Positions 27,787-37,204 of a DNA stretch of 64,000 nt are shown here, piece by piece. Below the pieces are notes generated by a model. It was not told the origin of the DNA. It did no database searches and saw nothing but the letters and a program-made list of their open reading frames with translations. Both the position numbers and the translations under genes were made by a program. Position 1 is the first letter of the stretch, and every line of letters starts with the position of its first letter. Origin of the DNA: Clostridia bacterium (GTDB taxonomy: Bacteria > Bacillota > Clostridia > Saccharofermentanales > Saccharofermentanaceae); contig JAKSRG010000002.1 of the NCBI GenBank assembly GCA_024403735.1, positions 1 through 64,000 of the forward strand. Reading direction: 5' to 3'.

Positions 27787-30003
27787 ATGGCTGAGAAGAA
27801 AGTCTCCAAGAAAGCAAAGAGTAAATCAAACAGCAATGCACCTAAGGTTAAGTCTGAGCGTTTCTTCAATCGTGAACTCTCTTGGCTTGAGTTTAACGAT
27901 AGAATTTTGCATGAGGCACGTGATGTTAAGAACCCACTTCTAGAAAGAATTAAGTTCTTATCTATTTGTGCTTCAAATCTTGATGAATTCTACATTGTTC
28001 GTGTAGCTTCATTACGAGATATGATTAGTGTGGATATCAATTCAAAGGATATTGCAGGCATGACTGTTAAGGAACAGCTCGCTGCGATTGACGCGAAAAC
28101 ACGCCAGTCAATGTCAGTTATGTACTCTACATATACAAGATCTATTGTTCCACAATTAAAACAGAACAATATCTATATTCTTGATTATGCTGAGCTTAAG
28201 GAAGAAGACCAGGAACTTTGTGATTCATACTTTAGAAATGTTTTGTATCCAATTCTTACACCTATGGCAATCGACTCTTCTAGACCTTTGCCACTTATCT
28301 ATAACCGAGTTCTTAACCTTTGTGTAATGCTCGATGGTGAGAATGGAACTCTTACAGCTAACGATGTTGATAAGAGTGAGGCAGAAGAAGAAAACCCAGA
28401 GAATTTGTTCGTTACACTCCAGATCCCTACTGCTGTAGTACCACGTATGTACATGATCAAGAAGGGCGAAGCTACAGTATTCGTTCCGATTGAGAAGATT
28501 ATTCAAGCTAATCTTGATATGCTTTTTAACGGTCAGCGAGTGCTCGCTTCTGGCTGTTATAGAGTTATGAGAAATGCTGACCTTGATATTGATGAGGATG
28601 AAGCAGAAGACCTCCTTAAGGAAATTGAGGAACAGGTTAGAAAGCGTCGTTTTGGTGAGATTATCAGACTTGAAGTTGATGAGGATATTGCTCCTGAACT
28701 TCTTACTTTTATTACATCAGAACTAGAGATTGCTGAGGAAGATATCTTTAGTGTAAATGGACCAATTGACCTTACTTTCTTGATGAAGGTGTACGGTAAC
28801 CTCGAAGATGATAATCAGGCTATCTGTTATCCACATCACGTTCCATCAGCTCCATCAATGTTTAATGAGAGCCTAGATAATATTTTCGATCAGATTAGAG
28901 AGAAAGATAGAATTGTTCATCATCCATATGAGTCATTTGATCCAGTACTCGAGTTTGTAAGACAGGCTGCTGTTGATCCTAATGTTCTTGCTATTAAGCA
29001 GACGCTTTATAGAGTATCTTCTAAGTCTCCGATTATCGCTTCTTTGCTCGAAGCAGCCAAGAATGGTAAGCAGGTAATGGTACTTGTTGAGCTTAAGGCG
29101 AGATTTGATGAGGAGAATAATATTAACTGGGCAAAGATGCTTGAGAAAGCTGGATGTCACGTTATTTATGGACTTGTTGGTCTTAAGACACATAGTAAGA
29201 TTACTCTTGTAGTTCGTAAGGAAGAAGACGGTATCAGAAGATATCTTCACCTTGCTACAGGTAACTACAATGATATTACTGCTAAGATTTACACAGACGT
29301 AGGTTTGTTCACTGCTTCTGAAAGTTTCGGTGAAGATGCATCTGAGTTCTTTAATATGCTCTCTGGATATTCAATTCCACAGCATTGGCATAGACTTATT
29401 CCTGCACCTATCTGGATGAAGAATTACTTTGTTAAGAAGATTAGACGAGAAGTTCAGAATGCCAAGGAAGGTAAGGAAGCTAGAATTATCGCTAAGATTA
29501 ATTCGCTCGTTGACGATATGGTAATTGAGGAACTTTATGCTGCATCTAATGCAGGTGTAAAGATTGACCTTATTGTTAGAGGCATCTGCTGCCTTAGACC
29601 AGGTGTTCCTAAGATGAGTGAGAATATTACAGTTAGATCAATTACTGGTCGTTTCTTGGAGCACTCAAGAATATTCTATTTCTATAATGAAGGTCATGAG
29701 GATTTGTATATGGCTTCAGCTGACTGGATGCCACGTAACCTTAATCGTCGTGTTGAGCTTTTGTTCCCAATTGAGGATGAAGCATGTAGAGATAGAGTTA
29801 TGGAAATCCTTGAAGTTGAACTTAGTGATACAGTTCGCGCTCATTTCTTGAGCCCAGATGGAACTTACCATAAGCTCGATTTGAGAGGTAAGCCTAAGAG
29901 AGACAGTCAGGAAGAACTTATTCAGCTCGCAAAAGATGCTGTTGCAGATAGACATGTTGAAATAAATAATCTATCATTTGAGCCAGCAGTTCCTACTGAT
30001 TAA
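27787..30003 (+). CDS. ppk1: Polyphosphate kinase 1
   Basis: This enzyme reversibly makes polyphosphate from ATP. At 738 residues it is of the usual length. N-domain landmarks are RFFNRELSWLEFNDRIL and ICASNLDEFYIVR. The catalytic phospholipase-D-like half has LKARFDEENNINWA and, with the histidine that is phosphorylated, VGLKTHSKI (His near residue 454). GNYNDITAKIYTD and EHSRIFYF follow. The first roughly 20 residues are lysine/serine-rich and not part of the family core. It is two bases downstream of the ppx-like gene, as in many ppk-ppx pairs. Confidence 0.94.
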   Translation: MAEKKVSKKAKSKSNSNAPKVKSERFFNRELSWLEFNDRILHEARDVKNPLLERIKFLSICASNLDEFYIVRVASLRDMISVDINSKDIAGMTVKEQLAAIDAKTRQSMSVMYSTYTRSIVPQLKQNNIYILDYAELKEEDQELCDSYFRNVLYPILTPMAIDSSRPLPLIYNRVLNLCVMLDGENGTLTANDVDKSEAEEENPENLFVTLQIPTAVVPRMYMIKKGEATVFVPIEKIIQANLDMLFNGQRVLASGCYRVMRNADLDIDEDEAEDLLKEIEEQVRKRRFGEIIRLEVDEDIAPELLTFITSELEIAEEDIFSVNGPIDLTFLMKVYGNLEDDNQAICYPHHVPSAPSMFNESLDNIFDQIREKDRIVHHPYESFDPVLEFVRQAAVDPNVLAIKQTLYRVSSKSPIIASLLEAAKNGKQVMVLVELKARFDEENNINWAKMLEKAGCHVIYGLVGLKTHSKITLVVRKEEDGIRRYLHLATGNYNDITAKIYTDVGLFTASESFGEDASEFFNMLSGYSIPQHWHRLIPAPIWMKNYFVKKIRREVQNAKEGKEARIIAKINSLVDDMVIEELYAASNAGVKIDLIVRGICCLRPGVPKMSENITVRSITGRFLEHSRIFYFYNEGHEDLYMASADWMPRNLNRRVELLFPIEDEACRDRVMEILEVELSDTVRAHFLSPDGTYHKLDLRGKPKRDSQEELIQLAKDAVADRHVEINNLSFEPAVPTD

Positions 30004-30031
30004 TATATAGCAGATTATTTGAGGTGGTTTT

Positions 30032-31153
30032 ATGTCAGTTTATGTAGAGGATTATTTGTCTAAGAAGAATGGAGAAGCTTATAGAGGCGTTTCTAAGAGA
30101 TTTTCAATGAAGAGCTCTTGGGGTGCAGAGGCTCAGCTTCTTAACTATGGTTGTATTATCGAGAAGCTTTTTATACCTGATCCATCAGGTAATCTCGCTG
30201 ATATTATGTTAGGTCTTAAGGGCTTAGATGAATATATGGCTTCAGGTTCTAATCACGGTTCAATCGTAGGCCGTAGTGCTAACCGCATTAAGGGCGCTAA
30301 GTATCAGATTAATGGTGTAGAATATCATGCTCCTGATAATGATGGTGGTAATAACCTCCATGGTGGTAGTCCTTCATATCAGAATGTTTTCTGGGATGGA
30401 AAGGTTATTACAGAAGAGGAAGCTAATGACTATATTAAGGCTTCTGGAATTGAAGGAATTCCTGCTGCAGATGGCGAAGGTATTTTGTTCTCATATACTT
30501 CTCCTGATGGTGCTTGCGGCTTCCCTGGTAATCTTGATACAGAGGTGATGTATTGCTGGTGTAAGGATAAGACACTTCTTATGATTTACCGTGGTGTAAG
30601 TGATAAGGATACAATTTTTGCACCTACAAATCATTCATACTTCAATCTTGGTGGTCACGCTAGTGGTAGTGTTGAAAATTGTATGATGTATATCGTTGCA
30701 GATAAGACTACATGGAAGGATGCGAGCAATTGTCCTTCAGGCGAGCTCAAGCCTGTTGAGGGAACAATCTTTGACTTTAGAGAGATTGATTCTGTTAAGA
30801 AGGTTCTTACAACAGACCACGAGCAGACTAAGGTTTGTCTTGGTATTGACCAGAATTTCTGCCTTAATGACACTGTTACATCTAAGAAGTATGCACTCGC
30901 TGCTGGTATCGTAGATCCTATTTCTAATAGAATTATGGAAGTTCTAACTGATTTCCCAGGACTTCACGTATATGCTGGTAACCATCTTGGTGGTAATGAT
31001 CAGAAGGGTACTACACCATATGAGCAGTATGGCGGTATTTGCTTTGAGGCTCAGATGTATCCTAATGCGATTAACGAACCTTCTTTTGAGTCACCAATAA
31101 TTAAGGCTGGTGAAGTTAAATATCACGCATGTGGATATAGATTTAACGCATAA
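30032..31153 (+). CDS. galM: Aldose 1-epimerase (mutarotase)
   Basis: This 373-residue enzyme interconverts anomers of hexoses such as galactose or glucose. The motifs are those of GalM: GRSANRIKGAKY, NNLHGG with the active-site His, TNHSYFNLGG with the second His, and near the end CFEAQMYPNAIN carrying the catalytic Glu. GAGGTGG is nine bases before the ATG. It is 28 bases after ppk1, probably in the same transcript, and is followed by a strong terminator. No other Leloir-pathway gene is close by. Confidence 0.93.
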   Translation: MSVYVEDYLSKKNGEAYRGVSKRFSMKSSWGAEAQLLNYGCIIEKLFIPDPSGNLADIMLGLKGLDEYMASGSNHGSIVGRSANRIKGAKYQINGVEYHAPDNDGGNNLHGGSPSYQNVFWDGKVITEEEANDYIKASGIEGIPAADGEGILFSYTSPDGACGFPGNLDTEVMYCWCKDKTLLMIYRGVSDKDTIFAPTNHSYFNLGGHASGSVENCMMYIVADKTTWKDASNCPSGELKPVEGTIFDFREIDSVKKVLTTDHEQTKVCLGIDQNFCLNDTVTSKKYALAAGIVDPISNRIMEVLTDFPGLHVYAGNHLGGNDQKGTTPYEQYGGICFEAQMYPNAINEPSFESPIIKAGEVKYHACGYRFNA

Positions 31154-31180
31154 GAATACATCGAAAACAAACTAGTAAAG

Positions 31181-31210
31181 CGCAGGTTTCAATCACTTTT
31201 GAAATCTGCG
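31181..31210 (+). terminator. Terminator after galM
   Basis: CGCAGGTTTCAA (31181-31192) pairs with TTGAAATCTGCG (31199-31210), a 12-bp stem with one G-U pair, followed by TTTTTGTATT. Confidence 0.88.
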
Positions 31211-31325
31211 TTTTTGTATTATTCAGAATACTGTTTCAACAGTTGTCAAAGAGTATAAAAGATTAATAGTTATGAATATTTTAATGGTCTTTATGTCAAA
31301 AAATGACATTTGAATACTATTTGGT

Positions 31326-31355
31326 TTGACAAAAAGGCAGTGGCATAACTATAAT
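31326..31355 (+). promoter_or_regulatory. Strong sigma-A promoter of citrate synthase
   Basis: TTGACA (31326-31331) and TATAAT (31350-31355) are both perfect consensus hexamers with an 18-bp spacer. The leader to the start codon is about 70 bases. Confidence 0.85.
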
Positions 31356-31432
31356 CACTCTATTGATTATTATTATTAGGGGTACTGTGCGAATTTTTAG
31401 GTAGCACAGAGATGTGAAAGGTAGGATTAAAA

Positions 31433-32803
31433 TTGCTTACATCAGAAGAGAAAAGTAAGGATTTGGAGATAATCACTGGCGCTGCTGTTGCTAGAGCTAA
31501 GATTGATTCCAATCTTTATACAAAGTATAACGTTAAGCGTGGTCTTCGTAACAACGATGGAACAGGTGTTCTTGTTGGTCTTACAGAAGTTGGTGAGGTA
31601 ATGAGTTACATCGTTGATGACTCAGAGCGTGTTCCAGTAGAAGGAAGACTTTTCTATCGTGGATATGAGATTAAGGATCTCGTTAACGGTTTCTACAATA
31701 AGGGTAGATTTGGTTATGAGGAGATTGCATTCCTCTTGATTACAGGTGAACTCCCAACAGATTATGAGTACGATGAGTTTACAAAGCTTCTTCAGAGCTG
31801 TCGTGATCTCCCAGATTACTTCACTGAGGATATGATTTTGAAGGCACCAAGCCCAGATGTAATGAACAAGCTCGCTAGAAGTGTTCTTGCTCTTTATTCA
31901 TATGACTCAAATCCTGATTCACTTGATCTCGATAATGTAGTTCGTCAGTGTGTTGAACTCATTGCTCGTTTTCCAGTGCTTGTTTCATATGCATATATGG
32001 CTAGAAGACACTACATCGATGGAAAGAGCCTTTATATTCGTCAGCCTAATCCAAACTATTCTACAGCTGAGAATATTTTGCACCTCATTCGTAAGGATGG
32101 TAAGTTTACAGAGCTCGAGGCTAAGGTTCTTGATTTGTGCCTCTGCTTACATGCTGAGCACGGTGGTGGTAATAACTCATCATTCGTAACACATGCTGTT
32201 TCATCAACAGGTTCTGATACTTACGCAGTTATTGCTGCTGCAGTAGGATCTCTTAAGGGACCTCAGCATGGTGGTGCTTCAAATAAGGCATTCGTAATGA
32301 TGCAGGATTTGATGGCTCATGTTAATGACTTTAAGGATGAGAAGCAGATTAAGGATTATCTTACTAAGATCCTTCGTAAGGAAGCTTTTGATAAGTCAGG
32401 TCTTATCTACGGTATTGGTCACGCTGTATATACACTTTCTGACCCACGTACTAAGCTCCTTTGTGAGTATGCTAGAGAACTCGCAGTTCAGGCAGGCAAA
32501 GAGGATGTTTTTGATTTGTATCAGCTTGTTGAGAAGCTTGCTCCAGAAGTATTCCACGAAGTTAAGAATTCAGATAAGATTGTTTGCGCTAACGTAGACT
32601 ATTATGCTGGCTTCATTTACTCAATGCTCAATATTCCACCTGAGCTCTTTATTCCTATGTTCGCTTGTGCTCGTATTGCGGGTTGGAGTGCACATAGAAT
32701 TGAGGAACTTGTTTCTGGTGGTAGAATTATGAGACCTGCATTTAAGTGCGTAAATAAGCGTCGTCCTTATGTAGAACTCAAAGATAGACAGCCTATCCAG
32801 TAA
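31433..32803 (+). CDS. Citrate synthase
   Basis: This enzyme condenses oxaloacetate and acetyl-CoA. At 456 residues it is of the longer Clostridial type, with the N-terminal YTKYNVKRGLRN segment that marks that group. Active-site segments are LHAEHGGGNNSSF, GPQHGGASNKAF, and GIGHAVYTLSDPR with the catalytic His region. The start is a TTG at 31433, preceded by a GGTAGGA site; no ATG occurs until well inside the conserved part, so the TTG is supported by homology of the N-terminus. With its consensus promoter and codon bias it should be well expressed. In an anaerobe it probably feeds 2-oxoglutarate/glutamate synthesis. Confidence 0.93.
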   Translation: MLTSEEKSKDLEIITGAAVARAKIDSNLYTKYNVKRGLRNNDGTGVLVGLTEVGEVMSYIVDDSERVPVEGRLFYRGYEIKDLVNGFYNKGRFGYEEIAFLLITGELPTDYEYDEFTKLLQSCRDLPDYFTEDMILKAPSPDVMNKLARSVLALYSYDSNPDSLDLDNVVRQCVELIARFPVLVSYAYMARRHYIDGKSLYIRQPNPNYSTAENILHLIRKDGKFTELEAKVLDLCLCLHAEHGGGNNSSFVTHAVSSTGSDTYAVIAAAVGSLKGPQHGGASNKAFVMMQDLMAHVNDFKDEKQIKDYLTKILRKEAFDKSGLIYGIGHAVYTLSDPRTKLLCEYARELAVQAGKEDVFDLYQLVEKLAPEVFHEVKNSDKIVCANVDYYAGFIYSMLNIPPELFIPMFACARIAGWSAHRIEELVSGGRIMRPAFKCVNKRRPYVELKDRQPIQ

Positions 32804-32824
32804 TTAGATTTCTAAGCATAAATT

Positions 32825-32857
32825 AAGAGCTAGAGAATTAATTGTTCTCTAGCTCTT
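32825..32857. terminator. Bidirectional terminator (citrate synthase / RelA-like)
   Basis: A perfect 13-bp stem, AAGAGCTAGAGAA (32825-32837) and its complement (32845-32857), has a 7-base loop and is followed by TTTGTG. It lies between convergent genes. Confidence 0.88.
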
Positions 32858-32873
32858 TTTGTGTCTTTAATTA

Positions 32874-33863
32874 TTAATCAATGATGTCATTTTGAAATCT
32901 TGATAAGTGCTCAAGAGGGAGGATTTGACGACCTCTATATAGTCCGCATCCATCATTAACAAGCTGGTTAGATGTTGCGCCGAACATATTTACATCAATC
33001 TTACTTAATTCAAGTTCCTGTAGCTTAATGCCGCGCTCATAAGCTTCATCAAAGTAAATAAATTCTCCACTAGGGATATCAGCTCGAAGCTGTCTCTCGT
33101 GCTCCTGACGTCTCTCATAACCAAGATGGTTAGATGGACCAATCTCTGCGTGATCATCCATCTCCTTAGTTCTAATCTGAATCTCGATATAGCTTCTAGA
33201 AATATTGTCGTAAAAAGTAATGTGAAGTGATCTATAACCATACTTCTTCTGATTAGCAACATAATCTCTAATATATGGCTGAACTGATTTGTCGAGAAGA
33301 GGAGATACATTGCCATTCTCAAGGCAAGATACTTCAGCAGTAAAACCGCGTTCCTCGAGGAACTTAGGTATCTGGCTAGCAATCTCATACAAGTACTTAA
33401 TCTCTACATCCTCACGATTCTCGTCAGGTCTTAGATGACATGCTGGCATAGAAATTACAATTCTATAGGCGATAAGGTCTCGAAAACAATCTAACTTGGA
33501 ATGAAGATCCGTTAGTGAAGGAAACTGACCATGTTGGTTATAGTAGTTATGAACGTATTCAACAATATAACCATTGAATTTCTCCTCCGCGCGAATTAAA
33601 GATTTAATTCTACCTTTAACAGTAAAGGCGAGGAAAGGATACTGATTAGCCATATGCTTATAGAATTCTCTGATTCTTTGTGACTGAGAAGTAAGAAAGT
33701 CATTGTGTTCAAGAAGTTCAGTTAACTGAATAAGAAAGTTACAATGAATCATATCGATAGGGTTACCTGTTTTATGAGCATCGTTTCTTAAATCTCTCTC
33801 GTAGTTATGAAGAATCTTCAATACTGTGTCACCTGAGTATAGGTAATCATTCAGAGTAATCAT
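32874..33863 (-). CDS. (p)ppGpp synthetase-like protein (RelA/SpoT domain only)
   Basis: This 329-residue protein contains a RelA/SpoT synthetase domain in its middle: RDLIAYRIVISM, then KYGYRSLHITFY and EIQIRTKEMDDHAEIG. No HD hydrolase, TGS or ACT domain is seen, so it is a small-alarmone-synthetase-like protein with an added helical N-terminus of about 110 residues that I cannot assign. It probably makes (p)ppGpp or a related alarmone. The start at 33863 is preferred: AAGGATGA precedes it. The longer frame to 33914 would begin in the tRNA terminator hairpin. It lies downstream of tRNA-Glu and its terminator. Confidence 0.82.
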   Translation of the reverse strand: MITLNDYLYSGDTVLKILHNYERDLRNDAHKTGNPIDMIHCNFLIQLTELLEHNDFLTSQSQRIREFYKHMANQYPFLAFTVKGRIKSLIRAEEKFNGYIVEYVHNYYNQHGQFPSLTDLHSKLDCFRDLIAYRIVISMPACHLRPDENREDVEIKYLYEIASQIPKFLEERGFTAEVSCLENGNVSPLLDKSVQPYIRDYVANQKKYGYRSLHITFYDNISRSYIEIQIRTKEMDDHAEIGPSNHLGYERRQEHERQLRADIPSGEFIYFDEAYERGIKLQELELSKIDVNMFGATSNQLVNDGCGLYRGRQILPLEHLSRFQNDIID

Positions 33864-33900
33864 TATTTGGTCATCCTTAAATCTATATTCAAAGTTTTTC

Positions 33901-33932
33901 AAAAAAAAAGACAACTACGATGTAGTTGTCTT
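33901..33932 (-). terminator. Terminator of tRNA-Glu
   Basis: Reading the minus strand, an 11-bp stem (33932-33922 with 33918-33908) and 3-base loop is followed by an unbroken U-run (plus-strand A run from 33901). It sits four bases after the tRNA CCA end. Confidence 0.9.
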
Positions 33933-33935
33933 AAG

Positions 33936-34010
33936 TGGTGACCCCAAGGAGAATCGAACTCCTGATTGCGCCTTGAGAGGGCGCCGTCTTAACCGCTTGA
34001 CCATGGGGCC
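33936..34010 (-). tRNA. tRNA-Glu(CTC)
   Basis: This is a 75-base cloverleaf on the minus strand, beginning GGCCCCATGGTCAAGCGG, with anticodon loop CTCTCAA (anticodon CTC) and T-loop GTTCGATTC. The CCA end is encoded (plus-strand TGG at 33936-33938). The D-arm and acceptor match tRNA-Glu. It has its own promoter and terminator. Confidence 0.95.
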
Positions 34011-34025
34011 TCAATCACGAGTGAT

Positions 34026-34054
34026 ATGTTAACATACGATTTTGCATAATACAA
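34026..34054 (-). promoter_or_regulatory. Putative promoter of tRNA-Glu
   Basis: On the minus strand TTGTAT (34054-34049) and TAACAT (34031-34026) are 17 bp apart. The -10 element ends about 16 bases before the mature tRNA 5' end. Confidence 0.5.
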
Positions 34055-34205
34055 GTACTTTTTTGATTTTTTTTCATCTTTGTTTAGTGTACTTTAGTTC
34101 AGTATGTGATAAACTATGCATTGGATAAAAAGAACATAATTTCGTTTTACGCATGTTTGTATATGCGCAGCTAGTTTTATTGATTAGGTATGAAGAGGTT
34201 TATTA

Positions 34206-37199
34206 ATGGATAATTATATTAAGATACGAGGAGCTAGAGAACATAACCTTAAGAATATTGATATAGATATTCCAAGAGACCAGCTTGTTGTATTAACAGG
34301 TTTATCTGGTTCGGGTAAGAGTTCGCTTGCTTTTGATACTATTTATGCTGAAGGTCAGAGAAGATATGTTGAGTCATTGTCTTCTTATGCCAGAATGTTC
34401 CTTGGTCAGATGGAGAAGCCTGATGTTGATCAGATTGATGGATTGTCTCCTGCTATCTCAATCGACCAGAAGACTACAAGTAAGAACCCTAGATCTACTG
34501 TTGGTACAGTAACTGAGATTTATGATTATTTCCGACTTTTATTCGCTAGAGTTGGTGAACCATTTTGTCATAAGTGTGGTAAGCCAATAAAGTCTCAATC
34601 TATTGATCAGATTGTAAATAAGCTTATGAAGTATCCAATGGGCTCAAGAATGATAATCATGGCGCCTGTTGTTAGAGGTCGTAAAGGTGAGTTTACAAAG
34701 CAGCTTGAAGACTATCGTAAGTCTGGTTTTGCCAGAGTTAAGGTTGATGGTTCTATTTATGATCTTGATGAAGAGATTACTCTTGATAAAAATATCAAGC
34801 ATGAAATCTCTGTTGTAGTAGATAGAATTGTTCTTAAAGAAGAGATTACTTCAAGACTTACAGATTCATGCGAGCAGGCACTTAAGCTTGCTGATGAACT
34901 TCTTACTGTAGAGATTCAAATCCCTCATGAGAATGAAAATGGTGATAGAGAGTTTGAGACAAAAGAAGAATTCTTTTCTCAGAAGTTATCTTGCCCTGAT
35001 TGTGGTATCTCATATGGAGAAGTATCTCCACGTATGTTCTCATTTAATAACCCTTATGGTGCATGTCCTGAATGTACAGGTATTGGTGTATTAAGAAATG
35101 TTGACCCTGAATTATGTGTTACTGATCCTAAGCTTAGTCTTAATGAAGGTGCGGTAAGAACAGTAGGATGGAACTTTGATGATCCTAAGAGCTGGGGAAG
35201 AGGTTTCATAGTAGCGTTGTCTGAGAGATATGATTTCTCACTTGATACTCCTTACTACAAACTTCCACAGAAGATTAGAGACATCATCATGTTTGGTAAT
35301 GGTGGTGAGAAACTCAAGATTGATACAACAAATAGTATTTATTCAAGAGACAAGGATTACTATTCTGCTTGGGAAGGTGTTGTTCCAAGTGTAATGAGAA
35401 GATATAGAGAATCTGGTTCAGAAGATACTAAGGCTAATTATGAGCAGCAGTATATGAGTGTATGCGTGTGCCCATCTTGTAACGGAGCACGTCTTAAGAA
35501 GGAGAGCCTCTCTATTCTTATTGATAATCACAATATTAGCCAGGTAACTGATAAGTCTGTTAAGGATTGTAGAGATTTCGTTAGTTCGCTTAAGTTCTCT
35601 GAGCGTAATACAGCAATTGCAGATTCTATCATTAGAGAGATTTTGGCTAGATTGACTTTCTTATCTGACGTAGGTCTTGAATATATGACACTTAGTAGAC
35701 CATCTGCAACTTTGTCTGGTGGTGAGGCTCAGCGTATTAGATTAGCAACTCAGATTGGTTCAGGCCTTAAGGGCGTACTTTATATCCTTGACGAGCCTTC
35801 AATTGGACTTCATCAGCGTGATAATTCTAAGTTGTTGGCAACTTTGCAGAAACTAAAGAACCTTGGTAATTCGGTTCTTGTTGTTGAGCATGATGAAGAT
35901 ACAATGCGTGATGCTGATTTCATTATCGACGTTGGACCAGGTGCTGGTATTAATGGTGGCCAGATTATTGCTACTGGTAACGCAGATGAGATTTGTAAGA
36001 ACCCTAATTCGCTTACTGGTGATTACTTGAGTGGTAAGAAGTTCGTTCCTGTTCCTTCTGATAGAAGAAAGCCTGGTAAGAATTTCCTTAAGATTAAGGG
36101 TGCTACTTCTCATAATCTTAAGAATATTGATGTAGATATTCCTATTGGATTATTTACATGTATTACAGGTGTTTCTGGTTCTGGTAAGAGTTCACTTATT
36201 AACTCAACTCTTGTTCCAGTTCTTGAGCATAAACTTAATGGTGCTAAGAAGCAGAAGGTACAGTGTGAGGATATATCTGGCTACAGTAATCTTGATAAGA
36301 TTATTGTTATCGATCAGTCACCAATTGGTAGAACTCCACGATCAAATCCTGCAACTTATATCGGTGTTTTCGATATGATCAGAGAGTTATATGCCAATAC
36401 GCCTGATAGTAAGCAGCGTGGATACAAGAACGGTCGTTTCAGCTTTAATGTTAAGGGTGGACGTTGTGAAGCTTGTTCTGGTGATGGTGTTAATAAGATT
36501 GAGATGCATTTCTTGCCTGATATCTACGTTAAGTGTGATGTTTGCAAGGGTAAGAGATACAATCGTGAGACTTTGGAAGTTAAATATAAGGGAAAGAATA
36601 TTTCAGATGTTTTGGAAATGTCTGTTAATGAAGCATGTGACTTTTTCGCGAATATTCCTAAGATTTACCACAAAGTAAGAACTCTTAAAGACGTTGGATT
36701 AGGTTATATTAAACTTGGTCAGCCATCAACACAGTTGTCTGGTGGCGAAGCCCAGAGAATCAAATTGTCAGCTGAATTGTCAAGACGTTCAACTGGTAAG
36801 ACTTTATATGTATTGGACGAGCCTACTACAGGTCTTCACATGGCTGATGTTCACAAGTTGGTTGACATTTTGGAGCGACTCACAGAAAATAAGAATACAG
36901 TCGTAGTAATCGAGCACAACCTTGATTTGATAAAGGCTTGCGATTACATAATTGATTTGGGTCCTGAAAGTGGAGACAATGGTGGACAAATCATTGCCCA
37001 GGGAACGCCAGAAGAGGTATGCAAAGTTAAGGGTTCATACACAGGTCAGTTCCTTAAGCCTATCTTGGATAGAGCCAAGAAGAATAATCAGTATGCTGCA
37101 CTTGCATCTTTCATTGATACTGAGAGACTAGCAGAGGAAGCAATGGAAATTCAGAATGGACCTAAGGTTAGACGAAGAGTAAAGGAAAGTGGAGTTTAA
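34206..37199 (+). CDS. uvrA: Excinuclease ABC subunit A
   Basis: This is the damage-recognition ATPase of nucleotide excision repair. It has two ABC units: Walker [10 protein letters not shown] near residue 31 and GVSGSGKSS in the second half, with signatures [14 protein letters not shown] and [14 protein letters not shown]. The zinc modules are complete: CHKCGK, CPDCG with CPECTG, CPSCNG, and the large CEACSGDG with CDVCKGKR. At 997 residues it is some 40-50 longer than usual, because of a charged C-terminal tail (about 945-997). The ATG has AAGAGG upstream. clpC-like follows five bases after the stop. No uvrB is in the window. Confidence 0.96.
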   Translation: MDNYIKIRGAREHNLKNIDIDIPRDQLVVLTGLSGSGKSSLAFDTIYAEGQRRYVESLSSYARMFLGQMEKPDVDQIDGLSPAISIDQKTTSKNPRSTVGTVTEIYDYFRLLFARVGEPFCHKCGKPIKSQSIDQIVNKLMKYPMGSRMIIMAPVVRGRKGEFTKQLEDYRKSGFARVKVDGSIYDLDEEITLDKNIKHEISVVVDRIVLKEEITSRLTDSCEQALKLADELLTVEIQIPHENENGDREFETKEEFFSQKLSCPDCGISYGEVSPRMFSFNNPYGACPECTGIGVLRNVDPELCVTDPKLSLNEGAVRTVGWNFDDPKSWGRGFIVALSERYDFSLDTPYYKLPQKIRDIIMFGNGGEKLKIDTTNSIYSRDKDYYSAWEGVVPSVMRRYRESGSEDTKANYEQQYMSVCVCPSCNGARLKKESLSILIDNHNISQVTDKSVKDCRDFVSSLKFSERNTAIADSIIREILARLTFLSDVGLEYMTLSRPSATLSGGEAQRIRLATQIGSGLKGVLYILDEPSIGLHQRDNSKLLATLQKLKNLGNSVLVVEHDEDTMRDADFIIDVGPGAGINGGQIIATGNADEICKNPNSLTGDYLSGKKFVPVPSDRRKPGKNFLKIKGATSHNLKNIDVDIPIGLFTCITGVSGSGKSSLINSTLVPVLEHKLNGAKKQKVQCEDISGYSNLDKIIVIDQSPIGRTPRSNPATYIGVFDMIRELYANTPDSKQRGYKNGRFSFNVKGGRCEACSGDGVNKIEMHFLPDIYVKCDVCKGKRYNRETLEVKYKGKNISDVLEMSVNEACDFFANIPKIYHKVRTLKDVGLGYIKLGQPSTQLSGGEAQRIKLSAELSRRSTGKTLYVLDEPTTGLHMADVHKLVDILERLTENKNTVVVIEHNLDLIKACDYIIDLGPESGDNGGQIIAQGTPEEVCKVKGSYTGQFLKPILDRAKKNNQYAALASFIDTERLAEEAMEIQNGPKVRRRVKESGV

Positions 37200-37204
37200 A
37201 TATA

